DNA of 64,000 nucleotides from a virus. This document shows, in pieces, positions 14,071 through 22,764 of the stretch (position 1 is its first letter; each line of letters opens with the position of its first letter). The position numbers and the translations under genes are program-made. The notes under the pieces were generated by a model that saw only the letters and a program-made list of their open reading frames with translations, did not search any database and was not told the origin of the DNA. The DNA is taken from positions 48,116 through 112,115 of IMG/VR virus record IMGVR_UViG_3300010373_001364; one strand, written 5' to 3'.

Positions 14071-14409
14071 TTACTCGCTCTGCTGCTCTGGTTGACGCCA
14101 TACATCCGAGTCCACCCGACGAGCCACCCTCATTGCTAACTTCTGCTGTGCCATGTGGATCGCATAATTGAACTCCGTCAGATCGTGGGGGATATGATTT
14201 TCCAACGCCACGAACTTCGCCCAAGCTTCCTTCAGATGATTAAGCACTTCTTTCTCCTCATCTGTCAAGCCCCGGTGCGGACCAGGGGCGTAGTAGTTGA
14301 AAGAAGACGGTAGGTGGGACGATATGTTTTCTAATGTCAATGGTGGACTTGGAAAGTTCCAATTAGGTTGCACATTGCAACCCATGCACGTTGGCTGTTC
14401 AGAACCCAT
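14071..14409 (-). CDS. Small helical protein, possible Acb2-like
   Basis: 112 residues. The C-terminal part (LTDEEKEVLNHLKEAW, a short linker with HIPHDL, then NYAIHMAQQKLAMRVARR) has the two-helix layout of the small phage proteins that include Acb2, a sponge for cyclic nucleotides that blocks CBASS and Thoeris defence. The N-terminus has CMGC, a possible metal site. Similarity is by eye and weak. It sits between the two ribonucleotide reductase genes; GAGG lies about 11 nt upstream of the ATG. Confidence 0.6.
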   Translation of the reverse strand: MGSEQPTCMGCNVQPNWNFPSPPLTLENISSHLPSSFNYYAPGPHRGLTDEEKEVLNHLKEAWAKFVALENHIPHDLTEFNYAIHMAQQKLAMRVARRVDSDVWRQPEQQSE

Positions 14410-14524
14410 AATAGATCAACCTCATGATTACAAAATAGGCGATAACCAAAGCACCAACCGGAACTCCGAGTATGATAAAACACACTAGGAATTCCAGGGT
14501 ACTTACATCATTTTTGTCTTTCAC
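14399..14524 (-). CDS. Small single-helix membrane protein
   Basis: 41 residues from a GTG that overlaps the stop of nrdA (GTGA), with GAGG 8 nt upstream. After a polar start (MKDKNDVSTLEF) comes one long hydrophobic helix ending in a basic-aromatic tail (MRLIYYGF). It overlaps the start of the next gene by 11 nt. The tight overlaps and ribosome-binding site support it as real. Function unknown. Confidence 0.55.
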   Translation of the reverse strand: MKDKNDVSTLEFLVCFIILGVPVGALVIAYFVIMRLIYYGF

Positions 14525-17331
14525 TGACAAGCCTCACAGTGAGGATCATCAATCCGGCACACCTTGACCGCAGGAATATCTTCTTCACGTTTCTGCGTCA
14601 AGCCGTACTTAGTGTCCAAGGTGGCTTTCTCAACACCAGATACACCCAGAGTACGCAAGTAGTAGGTAGTCTTTAGACCCTTCCTCCAAGCGTGCATATA
14701 AATCTCAGACAAAAGCTTGCCGCTGTTGTGGGCTACGAAGACGTTGTGAGACTGACTCTGGTCAATCCATTTGCTGCGCAGAGCCGTCAGGTCGATGGCA
14801 CGTTTCTGATCAATCTCCCAAACTTCCTTGTACTTGGCACGCAAGCGCAGCGGAATCTTATCGATCTTCTGGATGCTACCATTGTGGTACTTGATCAGGT
14901 CCAGCATTTCCTTGTTCCAAAGACCCTCTTTTTTCAAGTCTTCAACTAAGAACTCATTAACTACCGTGAATTCACCAGACATATTTGCCTTGGTGAAAAG
15001 ATTCTTGAAGGTGGCTTCACCATTAGGACCAAGAACGCAGGCGATGTTGCCAATGGTAGCGGTAGGCGCTACAGCCATTACGTTAGAGTTACGCATACCG
15101 TGAAGACTTACATGCGACTTTAGAAAATCCCAATCAAGGCGGCTTCTGCGATCAACCTCAACAGGAATGCCACGCTCCTTTTCCAGAAGATCAATTGTAT
15201 CTAACGGGAAAATGCCACGATCCCATTTAGATCCCTTGTAAGTCTCATAGCAACCACGTTCCTGAGCCAAAATAGATGAGGACCAGATAGCGTGGTAGGC
15301 GATGAACTCCTGAAGCTCGTCTACGAAGTCATCAGCCTCTTCATAGCGAATATCAGCAAGGAAGAGTGCATCTTGAAGACCCATAAAACCAAGACCCACA
15401 GGGCGATGGCGTAGATTAGAAGCTTTGGCTTCAGGAACCGGATAGAAGTTGATATCGATTACATTATCGAGCATCCTCATCGCCGTCTCGATGGTGGTCT
15501 TCAGCAAATCCCAATTCACTTCCCAGGTCCAATCGTCGGCATGGATACTGTGTTCCTTCATGAACATATGGCGATAGATGTTTAAGCTGCCCAAATTGCA
15601 CACTGCAATCTCGCCCAACTCTTTGACCGTCCGATCCTCATTCAGCTTCGTCGGGGTCGTATTAAGGGTGATCTCTGTGCAGAGATTGCTGTTATGGACA
15701 ACACCAACATGGTCTTGTGGGCTGCGGATATTGCAAGAGTCTTTGAAAGTCAACCACGGATGACCCGTCTCAAAAAGCATGGTCAACATCTTGCGCCACA
15801 ATTTCACCGCCTCCACAACCTTGTAACGGCGGATGTTGCCCGACTTCACCTGCTTCTCATAGTAGGTGTAGCGCTCCTCAAATTTCTTGCCGTAGATGTG
15901 ATGCAAATCCGGCACCTCATCTGGAGAAAATAGAGTCCAAACCCCGTCCTCAGAAACTCGCTTCATGAACAGGTCGGGAATCCAGTTTGCTGTGTTCATG
16001 TCAGCAGTACGACGGCGCTCATCGCCCGTGTTCTTCCTCAAGTCGAGAAAGTCCTCAATGTCGAGGTGCCAGGTTTCAAGATAGGCTACAGTGGCACCGC
16101 GCCGCTTACCACTACGGTTAATAGCTACCGTAGTATCATTGGCGATCTTAAGGAACGGAATAACCCCTTGGCTTTCAACCTGGGTGGTCTTGATGGTAGC
16201 GCCCGTGGAACGGACATTTGTCCAGTCGTTGCCAATACCGCCAGACCATTTCGACATCTGGGCATTATCGTCAAACGTCCTGAAGATATGCTTTAGATCA
16301 TCATCGACACTGGACAGATAGCAGGAAGACAACTGCGGACTGGACAAGCCGCTATGGAACAGAGTGGGCGTGGAAGGAATATAAAGAAGTTGCGACATTA
16401 CGTCGTAGAACTCACACGCCTTAGCATTTTTGTCGGCTTCACGAAGGGCTAGACCCATCGCCACTCGCATCCAAAACACCTGGGGCATTTCGATACGGTT
16501 GTTGCCTATCTTGGCAAGGTATCTTTCTTGGAGAGTATGAATGCTGATGTACTTGAGTAGTTCATCACGGTCGAGAACCATGTAATCGGCAAGGTGATCC
16601 AAGTCAAATTCAACCAACTTGGGATCGTAGACACCTGCCCCAACGCCGGCTGAAATGGCTGCACGCAAGGAGTTGCGGTATGCCTTTTGGTATTCCACAG
16701 AGCCACCTTCGGTGGACCTACCGAAAATCTCTTTGCCAAGGCGCTGACGGAAAAACCTGGCGGCAAGCTGGGAATACGCCGGCTCCTGCTCGATAAGCGC
16801 AGTGGCGCTTAAAACAAGAGCCTTATCGATGTCCTCGGACTTCATGTTGTTATAGACGTTTTTGACCGTCTCTTGAAACACCAAGCCCTGATCGACAGGT
16901 AAACCTTTGGCATGTCTTTTGATGTTGTCCTTCAATTTCTTTGGATTAAAAGAAACAACATCACCGTTCTTCTTCTTGACTGTCAAAGTCTTAAGGAAGG
17001 ACAACTTCTTTCGATCTTCGCTTTCCTTTTGTCGCTTCTGAGCGCGATAAAGAATGTAGGACTTGGCGGCATCGAAGAGATTACTCTTCATGAGGTTCTT
17101 CTCAACGAGATCGTGGATGTTCTCCACGTTGAGAAGGATGTCACTGTCCACGAATCTGAGAGCGATCTCCTCTTCAATGGCATTTACTACCTTGGTGACT
17201 TCTTCTTTGTCTATGCCATAGACGGACACCTTGCCAATAGCAATGAACGCCTTTTCGATGGCGTCCTCGATCTTCTTCCTGTTGTACTTGACGACCTCTC
17301 CATCCCTCTTGACAACTTCAATATCAAGCAT
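14521..17331 (-). CDS. nrdA: Ribonucleotide reductase large subunit
   Basis: 936 residues, longer than the usual about 760 because two ATP-cone regulatory domains precede the barrel (about residues 1-90 and 105-190, each starting VKRDGEVVKYN- or VKKKNGDVVSFN-like). Catalytic residues are present: cysteine in SSCYLSS, the N-C-E triad in SNLCTEI, and CNLGSLNI. The C-terminus ends CEACQ, the flexible dithiol tail that re-reduces the active site. The start ATG 17331 has AGGAGAGG upstream. It reduces ribonucleotides to deoxyribonucleotides with the small subunit at 13.0 kb. Confidence 0.95.
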   Translation of the reverse strand: MLDIEVVKRDGEVVKYNRKKIEDAIEKAFIAIGKVSVYGIDKEEVTKVVNAIEEEIALRFVDSDILLNVENIHDLVEKNLMKSNLFDAAKSYILYRAQKRQKESEDRKKLSFLKTLTVKKKNGDVVSFNPKKLKDNIKRHAKGLPVDQGLVFQETVKNVYNNMKSEDIDKALVLSATALIEQEPAYSQLAARFFRQRLGKEIFGRSTEGGSVEYQKAYRNSLRAAISAGVGAGVYDPKLVEFDLDHLADYMVLDRDELLKYISIHTLQERYLAKIGNNRIEMPQVFWMRVAMGLALREADKNAKACEFYDVMSQLLYIPSTPTLFHSGLSSPQLSSCYLSSVDDDLKHIFRTFDDNAQMSKWSGGIGNDWTNVRSTGATIKTTQVESQGVIPFLKIANDTTVAINRSGKRRGATVAYLETWHLDIEDFLDLRKNTGDERRRTADMNTANWIPDLFMKRVSEDGVWTLFSPDEVPDLHHIYGKKFEERYTYYEKQVKSGNIRRYKVVEAVKLWRKMLTMLFETGHPWLTFKDSCNIRSPQDHVGVVHNSNLCTEITLNTTPTKLNEDRTVKELGEIAVCNLGSLNIYRHMFMKEHSIHADDWTWEVNWDLLKTTIETAMRMLDNVIDINFYPVPEAKASNLRHRPVGLGFMGLQDALFLADIRYEEADDFVDELQEFIAYHAIWSSSILAQERGCYETYKGSKWDRGIFPLDTIDLLEKERGIPVEVDRRSRLDWDFLKSHVSLHGMRNSNVMAVAPTATIGNIACVLGPNGEATFKNLFTKANMSGEFTVVNEFLVEDLKKEGLWNKEMLDLIKYHNGSIQKIDKIPLRLRAKYKEVWEIDQKRAIDLTALRSKWIDQSQSHNVFVAHNSGKLLSEIYMHAWRKGLKTTYYLRTLGVSGVEKATLDTKYGLTQKREEDIPAVKVCRIDDPHCEACQ

Positions 17332-17460
17332 TATTGCACCTCTCCTGTCACTTACACTTTTGGGTGCAGGTATTGTAGACACAAGTAACTCCATTTTACC
17401 CATGAAAGCGTACTGACACCACCCCAACGTCGTAAATAGATGTGGGGAGGCAAGTTAGCT

Positions 17461-18024
17461 TTACAAGCTGATCGGGGTTTTTACACCAGCGCTTGAACTG
17501 AACACCACTTTATCAACTGTGACGGTGATGCCTTTGAATTTGTCGCTGCCAACGAGGGACTCAGCCTTTCCTTTCTGAAGATAGGCTATGGTCACATGAG
17601 GCTTGTACTCTGGAAAAGACTCGGTGACTTCTAGTTTATCGCGGAGAAGATCATGTAGATCATGCAAGTCTGGACTCGTAACACCCACCTTGAGAACATC
17701 AAACTTCTCTGGCGTAGTAAACGCCGTGACCTTACCTAGTTTTATCTCAAAAGGCTTAACCTCTTTCAGCACCTGTCGCGCCGCAACCGATCTCTTATCA
17801 TGTATACCATAGATGACCGTACAATGCATCTCGTCTTCTCTGCCGAAGGTGGGGTCTTCAGGATTGTGAAAAAGGTCTTTGTCCTTGACATTTTGTAAGC
17901 CCCATTGGTGTATCTTCTTTGCCACCTTTTCAGGCAACAAATAAATCACTGAGGAGTAGTCATAAGTCTTGGTAGAGGGCTTCTTACCTTCTTTCGCCTC
18001 GAAAAACTGCATGAATGTTTGCAT
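17461..18024 (-). CDS. 2H phosphoesterase (LigT fold) with capsid-targeting-like N-terminus
   Basis: 187 residues. Two HxT motifs, EMHCTVIYG and FPEYKPHVTIAYL, define a 2H phosphoesterase, a fold that cleaves 2'-5' or cyclic phosphodiester bonds. Phage Acb1, which degrades CBASS cyclic nucleotides, belongs to it, and the spacing and PEYKPHVTIAY end resemble Acb1. The N-terminus MQTFMQFFEAKEG resembles the T4 capsid-targeting peptide. TAGATA lies 4 nt before the ATG and no ribosome-binding site is seen. Alternatives are a tRNA-repair phosphodiesterase or NAD-related 2H enzyme. Confidence 0.8.
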   Translation of the reverse strand: MQTFMQFFEAKEGKKPSTKTYDYSSVIYLLPEKVAKKIHQWGLQNVKDKDLFHNPEDPTFGREDEMHCTVIYGIHDKRSVAARQVLKEVKPFEIKLGKVTAFTTPEKFDVLKVGVTSPDLHDLHDLLRDKLEVTESFPEYKPHVTIAYLQKGKAESLVGSDKFKGITVTVDKVVFSSSAGVKTPISL

Positions 18025-18028
18025 GTCT

Positions 18029-18034
18029 TATCTA
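18029..18034 (-). promoter_or_regulatory. TAGATA promoter-like box before the 2H phosphoesterase
   Basis: On the minus strand CTAGATAAGACATG places TAGATA 4 nt before the ATG. The same string with one change (CTAGATAAGGCATG) precedes the ADP-ribosyltransferase-like gene at 50.3 kb. Confidence 0.45.
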
Positions 18035-18046
18035 GAGCGAGATGCA

Positions 18047-18074
18047 AAAGAAAAGGGCGGCTTTGCCGCCCTTT
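18047..18074 (-). terminator. Terminator after the minus-strand tRNA-like region
   Basis: AAAGGGCGGC (18052-18061) pairs with GCCGCCCTTT (18065-18074) around TTT. On the minus strand it is followed by TTTTCTTTT. It ends transcripts from the tRNA-like region just upstream of the 2H phosphoesterase gene. Confidence 0.75.
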
Positions 18075-18078
18075 AGTT

Positions 18079-18298
18079 GCCGGGGGAGGGGTCGAACCTC
18101 CAATCTCCGCAAAATAACACTGGTGTGCTGCTGTACACTATGCCACTAGGAATCGAACCTAGAACAGCCGTCTGAGTCACCTCAGAACTCGCCCCGTGTC
18201 AGAAGGCATCAAGCTGTCGCCATCGATGGTCGGGAGTTGAACCCGCTCCTCCAGTGGACCTTCGGTGTGTAACCCTTACACCGCCCGGCTTTTCCAAT
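18079..18298 (-). ncRNA. tRNA-like RNA cluster, not resolved into standard tRNAs
   Basis: No protein gene is visible. Reading the minus strand there are three T-arm-like hairpins: GCGGG-TTCAACT-CCCG (near 18235), CTAGG-TTCGATT-CCTAG (near 18155) and GGAGG-TTCGACC-CCTCC (near 18095). The first lacks a matching acceptor. The second has a five-pair acceptor ATGCC/GGCAT. The acceptor-like CCCGGC after the third pairs with GCCGGG some 200 nt upstream at the 5' end, so the second lies nested inside a larger helix. Either these are eroded tRNAs or one larger structured RNA. Flanked by terminators on both sides. Confidence 0.4.
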
Positions 18299-18300
18299 AG

Positions 18301-18335
18301 AAAAAGGGAGCCGCCTTTTGTCAAGCTCCCTTTTT
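18301..18335. terminator. Bidirectional terminator
   Basis: AAAAAGGGAGC (18301-18311) pairs over 11 bp with GCTCCCTTTTT (18325-18335). T-runs exist on both strands. It ends the 19228-to-18353 gene on the minus strand. Confidence 0.8.
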
Positions 18336-18352
18336 GTGGTATAATTATAGGG

Positions 18353-19228
18353 TTAGTGTCCTCTTGAGATCATTTGCTGGCGGCGCTGACCTGTATTCAT
18401 CCTAACTAGGTCACGCGAGCCGGGAGGGACGTATCCCGCCTGGTCGGCGCGCCTAATTCTTCGAGAAGGCGGTGTCTGGGAAAAGCCGCCCAACTCAGGT
18501 GGTGTGAAGTGCTGCGACTTCTTACCATGTAGAGCAGCAACATCTGCTACAGAGGCGTCAAACTCGGCTGGTGGCGGTTCATTGAAGAACTTATGCCAAA
18601 CTTCTTTGATTACGCCCCAGGTGGCAGCAATAACAGTTGTGATGACATGACCGGATTGCCCGAATACCCGCTCTGCATCCTGGGCAAGTGCCTTTGGATT
18701 CAAAGATTGAGGTGTGTGACTTCTGAACGCACCTATGAGTTTATGTACAACCAAGTTGAACCACTCTCTCAGAGAATTGGAGCTACGCTTCAAAAAAGCG
18801 GTCATCTTAGCATCTAGCTCATAAAGTTTCTTCGTCAATTTTTCGGCAACATAATGGGCTAGTTCATCAATTCCTGGGATTCCTCCTTCCTTCTCAGGCT
18901 GTTCAGGCTCGTTTTCAGAGGGCGTATTAACACCCATGTGTCCACCCAAGCCTCTAGCCATGCCGCCCAAATCGGCTTGTCTACTCATAGGAGAAGCAGG
19001 TTCCATTTCTGGCATCTCAGGGATGGCAGAACGAACACCGCCAATCGCCAGTGGCAACGCCATTGCAGTGTTTAGAGCCGGCGTTTTAAGACTCTTCAAA
19101 CCACGACCAAGAGACTTTATAGGGTGACGGAGGATTTGACCCCAATCGACCTCGTTTTGAATCGCCTGAGAGAGATCAACATCTCTCGTTTCCAGCCATT
19201 CGGAAAATGATATTACGGTTCTTCCCAT
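18353..19228 (-). CDS. Hypothetical protein with capsid-targeting-like start
   Basis: 291 residues. The N-terminus MGRTVISFSEWLETRD fits the aromatic SF-x-x-W/F pattern seen in other genes of this window and in T4 internal proteins. A Pro/Glu-rich middle (residues 75-115) is followed by a helical region (EKLTKKLYELDAKMTAFL) with an amphipathic segment near 155-170 and a basic tail. TATATA lies 5 nt before the ATG and no ribosome-binding site is seen. Probably a late, virion-associated protein; family not recognised. Confidence 0.7.
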   Translation of the reverse strand: MGRTVISFSEWLETRDVDLSQAIQNEVDWGQILRHPIKSLGRGLKSLKTPALNTAMALPLAIGGVRSAIPEMPEMEPASPMSRQADLGGMARGLGGHMGVNTPSENEPEQPEKEGGIPGIDELAHYVAEKLTKKLYELDAKMTAFLKRSSNSLREWFNLVVHKLIGAFRSHTPQSLNPKALAQDAERVFGQSGHVITTVIAATWGVIKEVWHKFFNEPPPAEFDASVADVAALHGKKSQHFTPPELGGFSQTPPSRRIRRADQAGYVPPGSRDLVRMNTGQRRQQMISRGH

Positions 19229-19233
19229 GACCG

Positions 19234-19239
19234 TATATA
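19234..19239 (-). promoter_or_regulatory. TATATA box 5 nt upstream of the 19228 start
   Basis: TATATA ends 5 nt before the minus-strand ATG. A TATATA box on the other strand at 19286-19291 serves the divergent gene, so the 68-nt gap looks like a back-to-back late promoter pair. Confidence 0.5.
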
Positions 19240-19285
19240 TCTTTTGAGGGATATTTTCGTTACCTCAGAAAAGCAATTCTTGAGG

Positions 19286-19291
19286 TATATA
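19286..19291 (+). promoter_or_regulatory. TATATA box 5 nt upstream of the 19297 start
   Basis: GAGGTATATAAGGGCATG places TATATA 5 nt before the ATG. If it acts as a -10 box, transcription would start at or next to the start codon, giving a leaderless mRNA. Confidence 0.5.
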
Positions 19292-19296
19292 AGGGC

Positions 19297-19875
19297 ATGG
19301 ATAGCTTCAAAAACTTCGTGAGGGTTAGTGACATGCTCCGTGAGGTTCTAAACCCAGACGATCTAGCTGACACCGATCTACAGATCCAATGGACTCCCCC
19401 TTTGGATGGCAGTGCTAACGAGAAAGAGTACACAGCTAGATTTCAAGTTGATGGAGACGACTACTTCGTAGGGTTTGATAGGCGGAAGAAAGATGACAGT
19501 GTGTCGGACTACTACCTTGTATGGGACATGGACAGATCCACGCAGGGCTGGTGGTGGACTATCAAGGGGTGGTTTAATGGGCAAGTGGTCCCAGGAACCA
19601 GAACCACAAAGTTCAAGGAGAAGGGGATAGGGTACACTCTGAAGGTTTTCAAAGGTGTATTCTCGGCTATCCGAGAATTTGTAGAAAGAAAACATCCGTC
19701 CATTGTCGAATATGAACCCGGCGACAAGGATCTCAACAAGTTCTACAGCATGGTAGCCAAGAGGCTTGCCCCTAAGTTTGGCTACATTCCTTTCGTAAAC
19801 ATGATTGTCAGCAAAGACGGATTACGAAGACCAGCAGTCAGGAAAATCGTTCAATACGCTAAGTCGCTGATGTAA
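19297..19875 (+). CDS. Hypothetical protein with capsid-targeting-like start
   Basis: 192 residues beginning MDSFKNFVRVSDMLREV, close to the start of the 45466 protein (MSFKNF) and to T4 capsid-targeting peptides. LRE at about residues 14-16 fits the LxE cleavage pattern of T4-type prohead proteases. The body is alpha/beta with a Trp-rich strand (TQGWWWTIKGWF). It is transcribed alone from its own TATATA box and ends at a terminator. Likely a head-packaged protein; molecular function unknown. Confidence 0.72.
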   Translation: MDSFKNFVRVSDMLREVLNPDDLADTDLQIQWTPPLDGSANEKEYTARFQVDGDDYFVGFDRRKKDDSVSDYYLVWDMDRSTQGWWWTIKGWFNGQVVPGTRTTKFKEKGIGYTLKVFKGVFSAIREFVERKHPSIVEYEPGDKDLNKFYSMVAKRLAPKFGYIPFVNMIVSKDGLRRPAVRKIVQYAKSLM

Positions 19876-19880
19876 AGAAA

Positions 19881-19907
19881 AAGGAGGGAGTTAGTCCCTC
19901 CTTTTTT
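19881..19907. terminator. Bidirectional terminator
   Basis: AAGGAGGGA (19881-19889), loop GTTAG, TCCCTCCTT (19895-19903), then a T-run on the plus strand. It also lies at the end of the convergent SbcC-like gene. Confidence 0.8.
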
Positions 19908-21883
19908 CATGCCGCCTTCCGGGTTTCCAGTTCCGTGAAGCCGTCTTTCTTGATGACTGTCAGTACATCACAGGAATGCAGGAGATCATTAAGGTTGGGA
20001 TCATGCGTGGTGACTAACACCTGCCTATCCTTTGCCAACTCACAGATCATCTTGTAGATGCCATGCACCCCTGGTACATCTACGTTCAATGCCACTTCAT
20101 CCAGAGAAATAATGCTTGGACAGGTGCCTGATGAGAGCATCATGACGTGAGCGAACGCCTGAGAGATAGCTAGGTTAATTCTACGTCTCTCACCACCAGA
20201 AGTAGCATTATAGACAAAAGGATCGCCATCGGGCGGGTTCCTCTCGATGGTTGCCTCAAACTTGTTGTCGAAGCTCAAGGTGATCTTATTGTCGATGAGG
20301 AACTGAAGCCAATAGTTGATCCTGGCATTAAGAGCCGGAAGAAGCTCATCAATGATAAAGGCGCGGATGCCATCGTCGCCAAAGCCTTCGATCCAGAACT
20401 CATAATAGGGAACTTGGGCATCCGCCTCATCAATCGCCTTCTTGTATTCGGCGATCTTCTCATCCAGATTGTTCTTTTCAACAACGGTCTGAGTGATTAT
20501 TTCCACATAAGGATCTTGGGTATCAAGCTCTACTTGCTTGGCTTCGATCCTCTTTGTCAACTCAAGTATTTGCTCTTTGAGTAGCAGTTCCTTGGCACCA
20601 ACTTTCGGTTCCTTTATCTGAGAATCTTTCTGGATGGCGCTGACCAGGGAACTCAACTTCATGGAGATAGCAGAGTTCTTCTCCTCAACACCCTTCTTCA
20701 TCTCTAGCATCTTGCTCAATTGTGCGGTGACTTCCTTTGCCCTGTTAGCCAAAGAGGTCTTCTCAACATCAATAGCCAACTTCTCTTCCTTGAGGGCAGC
20801 TAGTAGAGTATTGTTGTGGTCAAGTAGATGCTGATAGTTCTTCTTGTCCACGGTGCCAAAACACGCAGAACACTTAACCCCCGGTGTTAGATTGGTCAAA
20901 GCCTTGATTTGTCCCTCAATAACCCTGATCTCTGAGTCCTTGGCAGAGGCTTCACTTTGGATTCTCACATTAAGAACCGTAACCGAAGTCTTCGTCTCTT
21001 GAAGCTTTTCACTTTTATCTCTGATCTGCTCAAGAAGGGTGGAGACTTCGGTTCGCTTCACTTCTAGCTTCACCATCTCGTCTTTAGCTGTCTTGATACG
21101 TTCTTGAGCCTGGACATAGAGCAGGGAGGCAGCGCCATCATCCGTCTTATTGAGTTCCTGAGCCTTAGCAGCCAGACTCAACCTTAGTTGCTCAAGTTCT
21201 TTTTCTTTGACAGCAATCCATGCCTTTTGCTTGACGGTTAGTTGAGAGATGCGTTGAATACAACCGTCACGCTGCTCAGTATTTGTTTCATACTTCTTGT
21301 TGAGAATAGCAAGCTTTTCCTTGATTTCTTTTAGACTGTCCTTGGCGACCTTACAATACTTGAGATACTTCTCAAGTCCAAGGAGGTTTTCAACAATGGA
21401 TCGCTTGGTTTCTGCATTACAGGCGAGGAAGGCATGGTTGTTGTGTTCACCAAAGCAGACGATATTGATGAAGGACTCGTAGTTAAGTTTGATGGCAGCT
21501 TCAATGCCCTTCTGGGTATCTGGCATACCACCGAGGGTTTCCTTTACGCCATTCTTCCAAAGCAAGAGATCATCTGGCTTTCTCTTGCGATGGATTTTGT
21601 ACTCAACGCCATTGAGTTCAAAGCACAACTCGATCTCAAGACCCTTCTTGGTCTTCTTGTTGATGGCTTCCTTGTGCGGCAGACCTTTGATAAGTTTGCC
21701 AAAAAGACCATACACCAAACATTCGATCAGTGTACTTTTGCCGGCACCATTACTGCTTTCGGGTGACACATCGAGGTTCTTGCCTTTAACGACGACGATG
21801 TTGCCCAACTTATCGAAAGCAATATGGATGCCATCCTTACCGATAGAGAGAAAGTTCTTCGCTTTCATCCATTTGAATATCAT
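19907..21883 (-). CDS. sbcC: SbcC/Rad50-like (T4 gp46) recombination nuclease ATPase
   Basis: 658 residues. ATPase halves flank a long coiled coil with a zinc hook. Walker A is SSNGAGKSTLIECL near the N-terminus, the hook is VKCSACFG near residue 345, the ABC signature is TSGGERRRINLA, and Walker B is SIISLDEVALNVD. With the SbcD-like nuclease at 23.5 kb it would resect DNA ends for recombination-dependent replication. The start overlaps the next upstream gene by 47 nt. Confidence 0.93.
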   Translation of the reverse strand: MIFKWMKAKNFLSIGKDGIHIAFDKLGNIVVVKGKNLDVSPESSNGAGKSTLIECLVYGLFGKLIKGLPHKEAINKKTKKGLEIELCFELNGVEYKIHRKRKPDDLLLWKNGVKETLGGMPDTQKGIEAAIKLNYESFINIVCFGEHNNHAFLACNAETKRSIVENLLGLEKYLKYCKVAKDSLKEIKEKLAILNKKYETNTEQRDGCIQRISQLTVKQKAWIAVKEKELEQLRLSLAAKAQELNKTDDGAASLLYVQAQERIKTAKDEMVKLEVKRTEVSTLLEQIRDKSEKLQETKTSVTVLNVRIQSEASAKDSEIRVIEGQIKALTNLTPGVKCSACFGTVDKKNYQHLLDHNNTLLAALKEEKLAIDVEKTSLANRAKEVTAQLSKMLEMKKGVEEKNSAISMKLSSLVSAIQKDSQIKEPKVGAKELLLKEQILELTKRIEAKQVELDTQDPYVEIITQTVVEKNNLDEKIAEYKKAIDEADAQVPYYEFWIEGFGDDGIRAFIIDELLPALNARINYWLQFLIDNKITLSFDNKFEATIERNPPDGDPFVYNATSGGERRRINLAISQAFAHVMMLSSGTCPSIISLDEVALNVDVPGVHGIYKMICELAKDRQVLVTTHDPNLNDLLHSCDVLTVIKKDGFTELETRKAA

Positions 21884-22277
21884 CCCCCCTCCACGTTTCG
21901 CTGTTATCTAGTTCTACAACATCGAGGTACTTGGCTCCAGCATAATAACCAACATATACCTTGCCAACCATAAAATCATCCCCTAACTGGTCCCAGGCAT
22001 CATCCGGTAAATCTCTGAAGATGATAATGCCCAAATCCTTCCAGCCTAGGGTTCCCTCAAGAAAGGATTTTACTTCCCTGATGCGCGATCTAGGTTGAAT
22101 GACGGTGATGTAGGGAACTGACCTCTTTTTACCATGACCGCAGCAGCTTGCTACGGTGGTGAATTCTTCATCGTTGTTGATGTGAGAGATCACACCAACC
22201 AAACAATGATCGGCGTGATCTCCAAAGAACGAGTTGTGATACTTTGCCTTGATCGGACTACTTTTCCGCTGGCACAT
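21837..22277 (-). CDS. Hypothetical protein
   Basis: 146 residues (MCQRKSSPIKAKYHNSFFGD), with CCGHGKK near residue 45 and an acidic C-terminus. It overlaps the SbcC-like gene downstream and the upstream gene by 20 nt, so it is embedded in the SbcCD operon. Family not recognised. Confidence 0.6.
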   Translation of the reverse strand: MCQRKSSPIKAKYHNSFFGDHADHCLVGVISHINNDEEFTTVASCCGHGKKRSVPYITVIQPRSRIREVKSFLEGTLGWKDLGIIIFRDLPDDAWDQLGDDFMVGKVYVGYYAGAKYLDVVELDNSETWRGDDIQMDESEELSLYR

Positions 22278-22764
22278 TATTCAAGATCCCCAAGAGCTTA
22301 TTGACCAGAACTTTGAATTCATCACGATTTAACCTAATCTGCCCAGGACCGGGCTTGAAGTCCTTGACATAAGTCTGTTCGTAGATGTTTCTGATGGCTT
22401 CTGCCACCGTCAAACCACTTTCCAGCTTCCACACCTCAGAGAACTGCTTGAGAACTTGCATCTCTCTGGGGGTAAAGCTGATGCCGAAGTTTTCAGACAA
22501 GTATTGTCTCCCTTTGACATTGATCGTGAGCCAACCCCTGCATGTAGAAGCGGCGACGCTCATCATGGGGCAGGCGATAGTGCCCATGTCCCAGATGATA
22601 ACATCGGAAAAACCAATGAGGTGATTGTTTTCCTCCAACTTGGCTACCGCGTTAATAACGGCAATCAAGTCATCGCCTCTAGTTATCTCACGAAGTCCCT
22701 TGACCGCAATGTATCTTACGGGTTTATTAGCCTCGCCCAGAAGCGACGAATCCTCTCCATCCAC
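22258..22764 (-). CDS. Hypothetical protein ending in TAG
   Basis: 168 residues from a GTG at 22764, which lies inside the upstream gene and lacks a clear ribosome-binding site, so the start is uncertain. The sequence is mixed alpha/beta with a basic helical end. Its stop is TAG; reading through it would add about 29 residues from a frame that overlaps the next gene, so TAG is probably a true stop here. Family not recognised. Confidence 0.55.
   Translation of the reverse strand: MDGEDSSLLGEANKPVRYIAVKGLREITRGDDLIAVINAVAKLEENNHLIGFSDVIIWDMGTIACPMMSVAASTCRGWLTINVKGRQYLSENFGISFTPREMQVLKQFSEVWKLESGLTVAEAIRNIYEQTYVKDFKPGPGQIRLNRDEFKVLVNKLLGILNNVPAEK

Noticed and set aside
22258-22764. Amber-extended product past the TAG at 22258
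   Set aside because: The extension lies over the next gene in another frame and shows no domain-like features.
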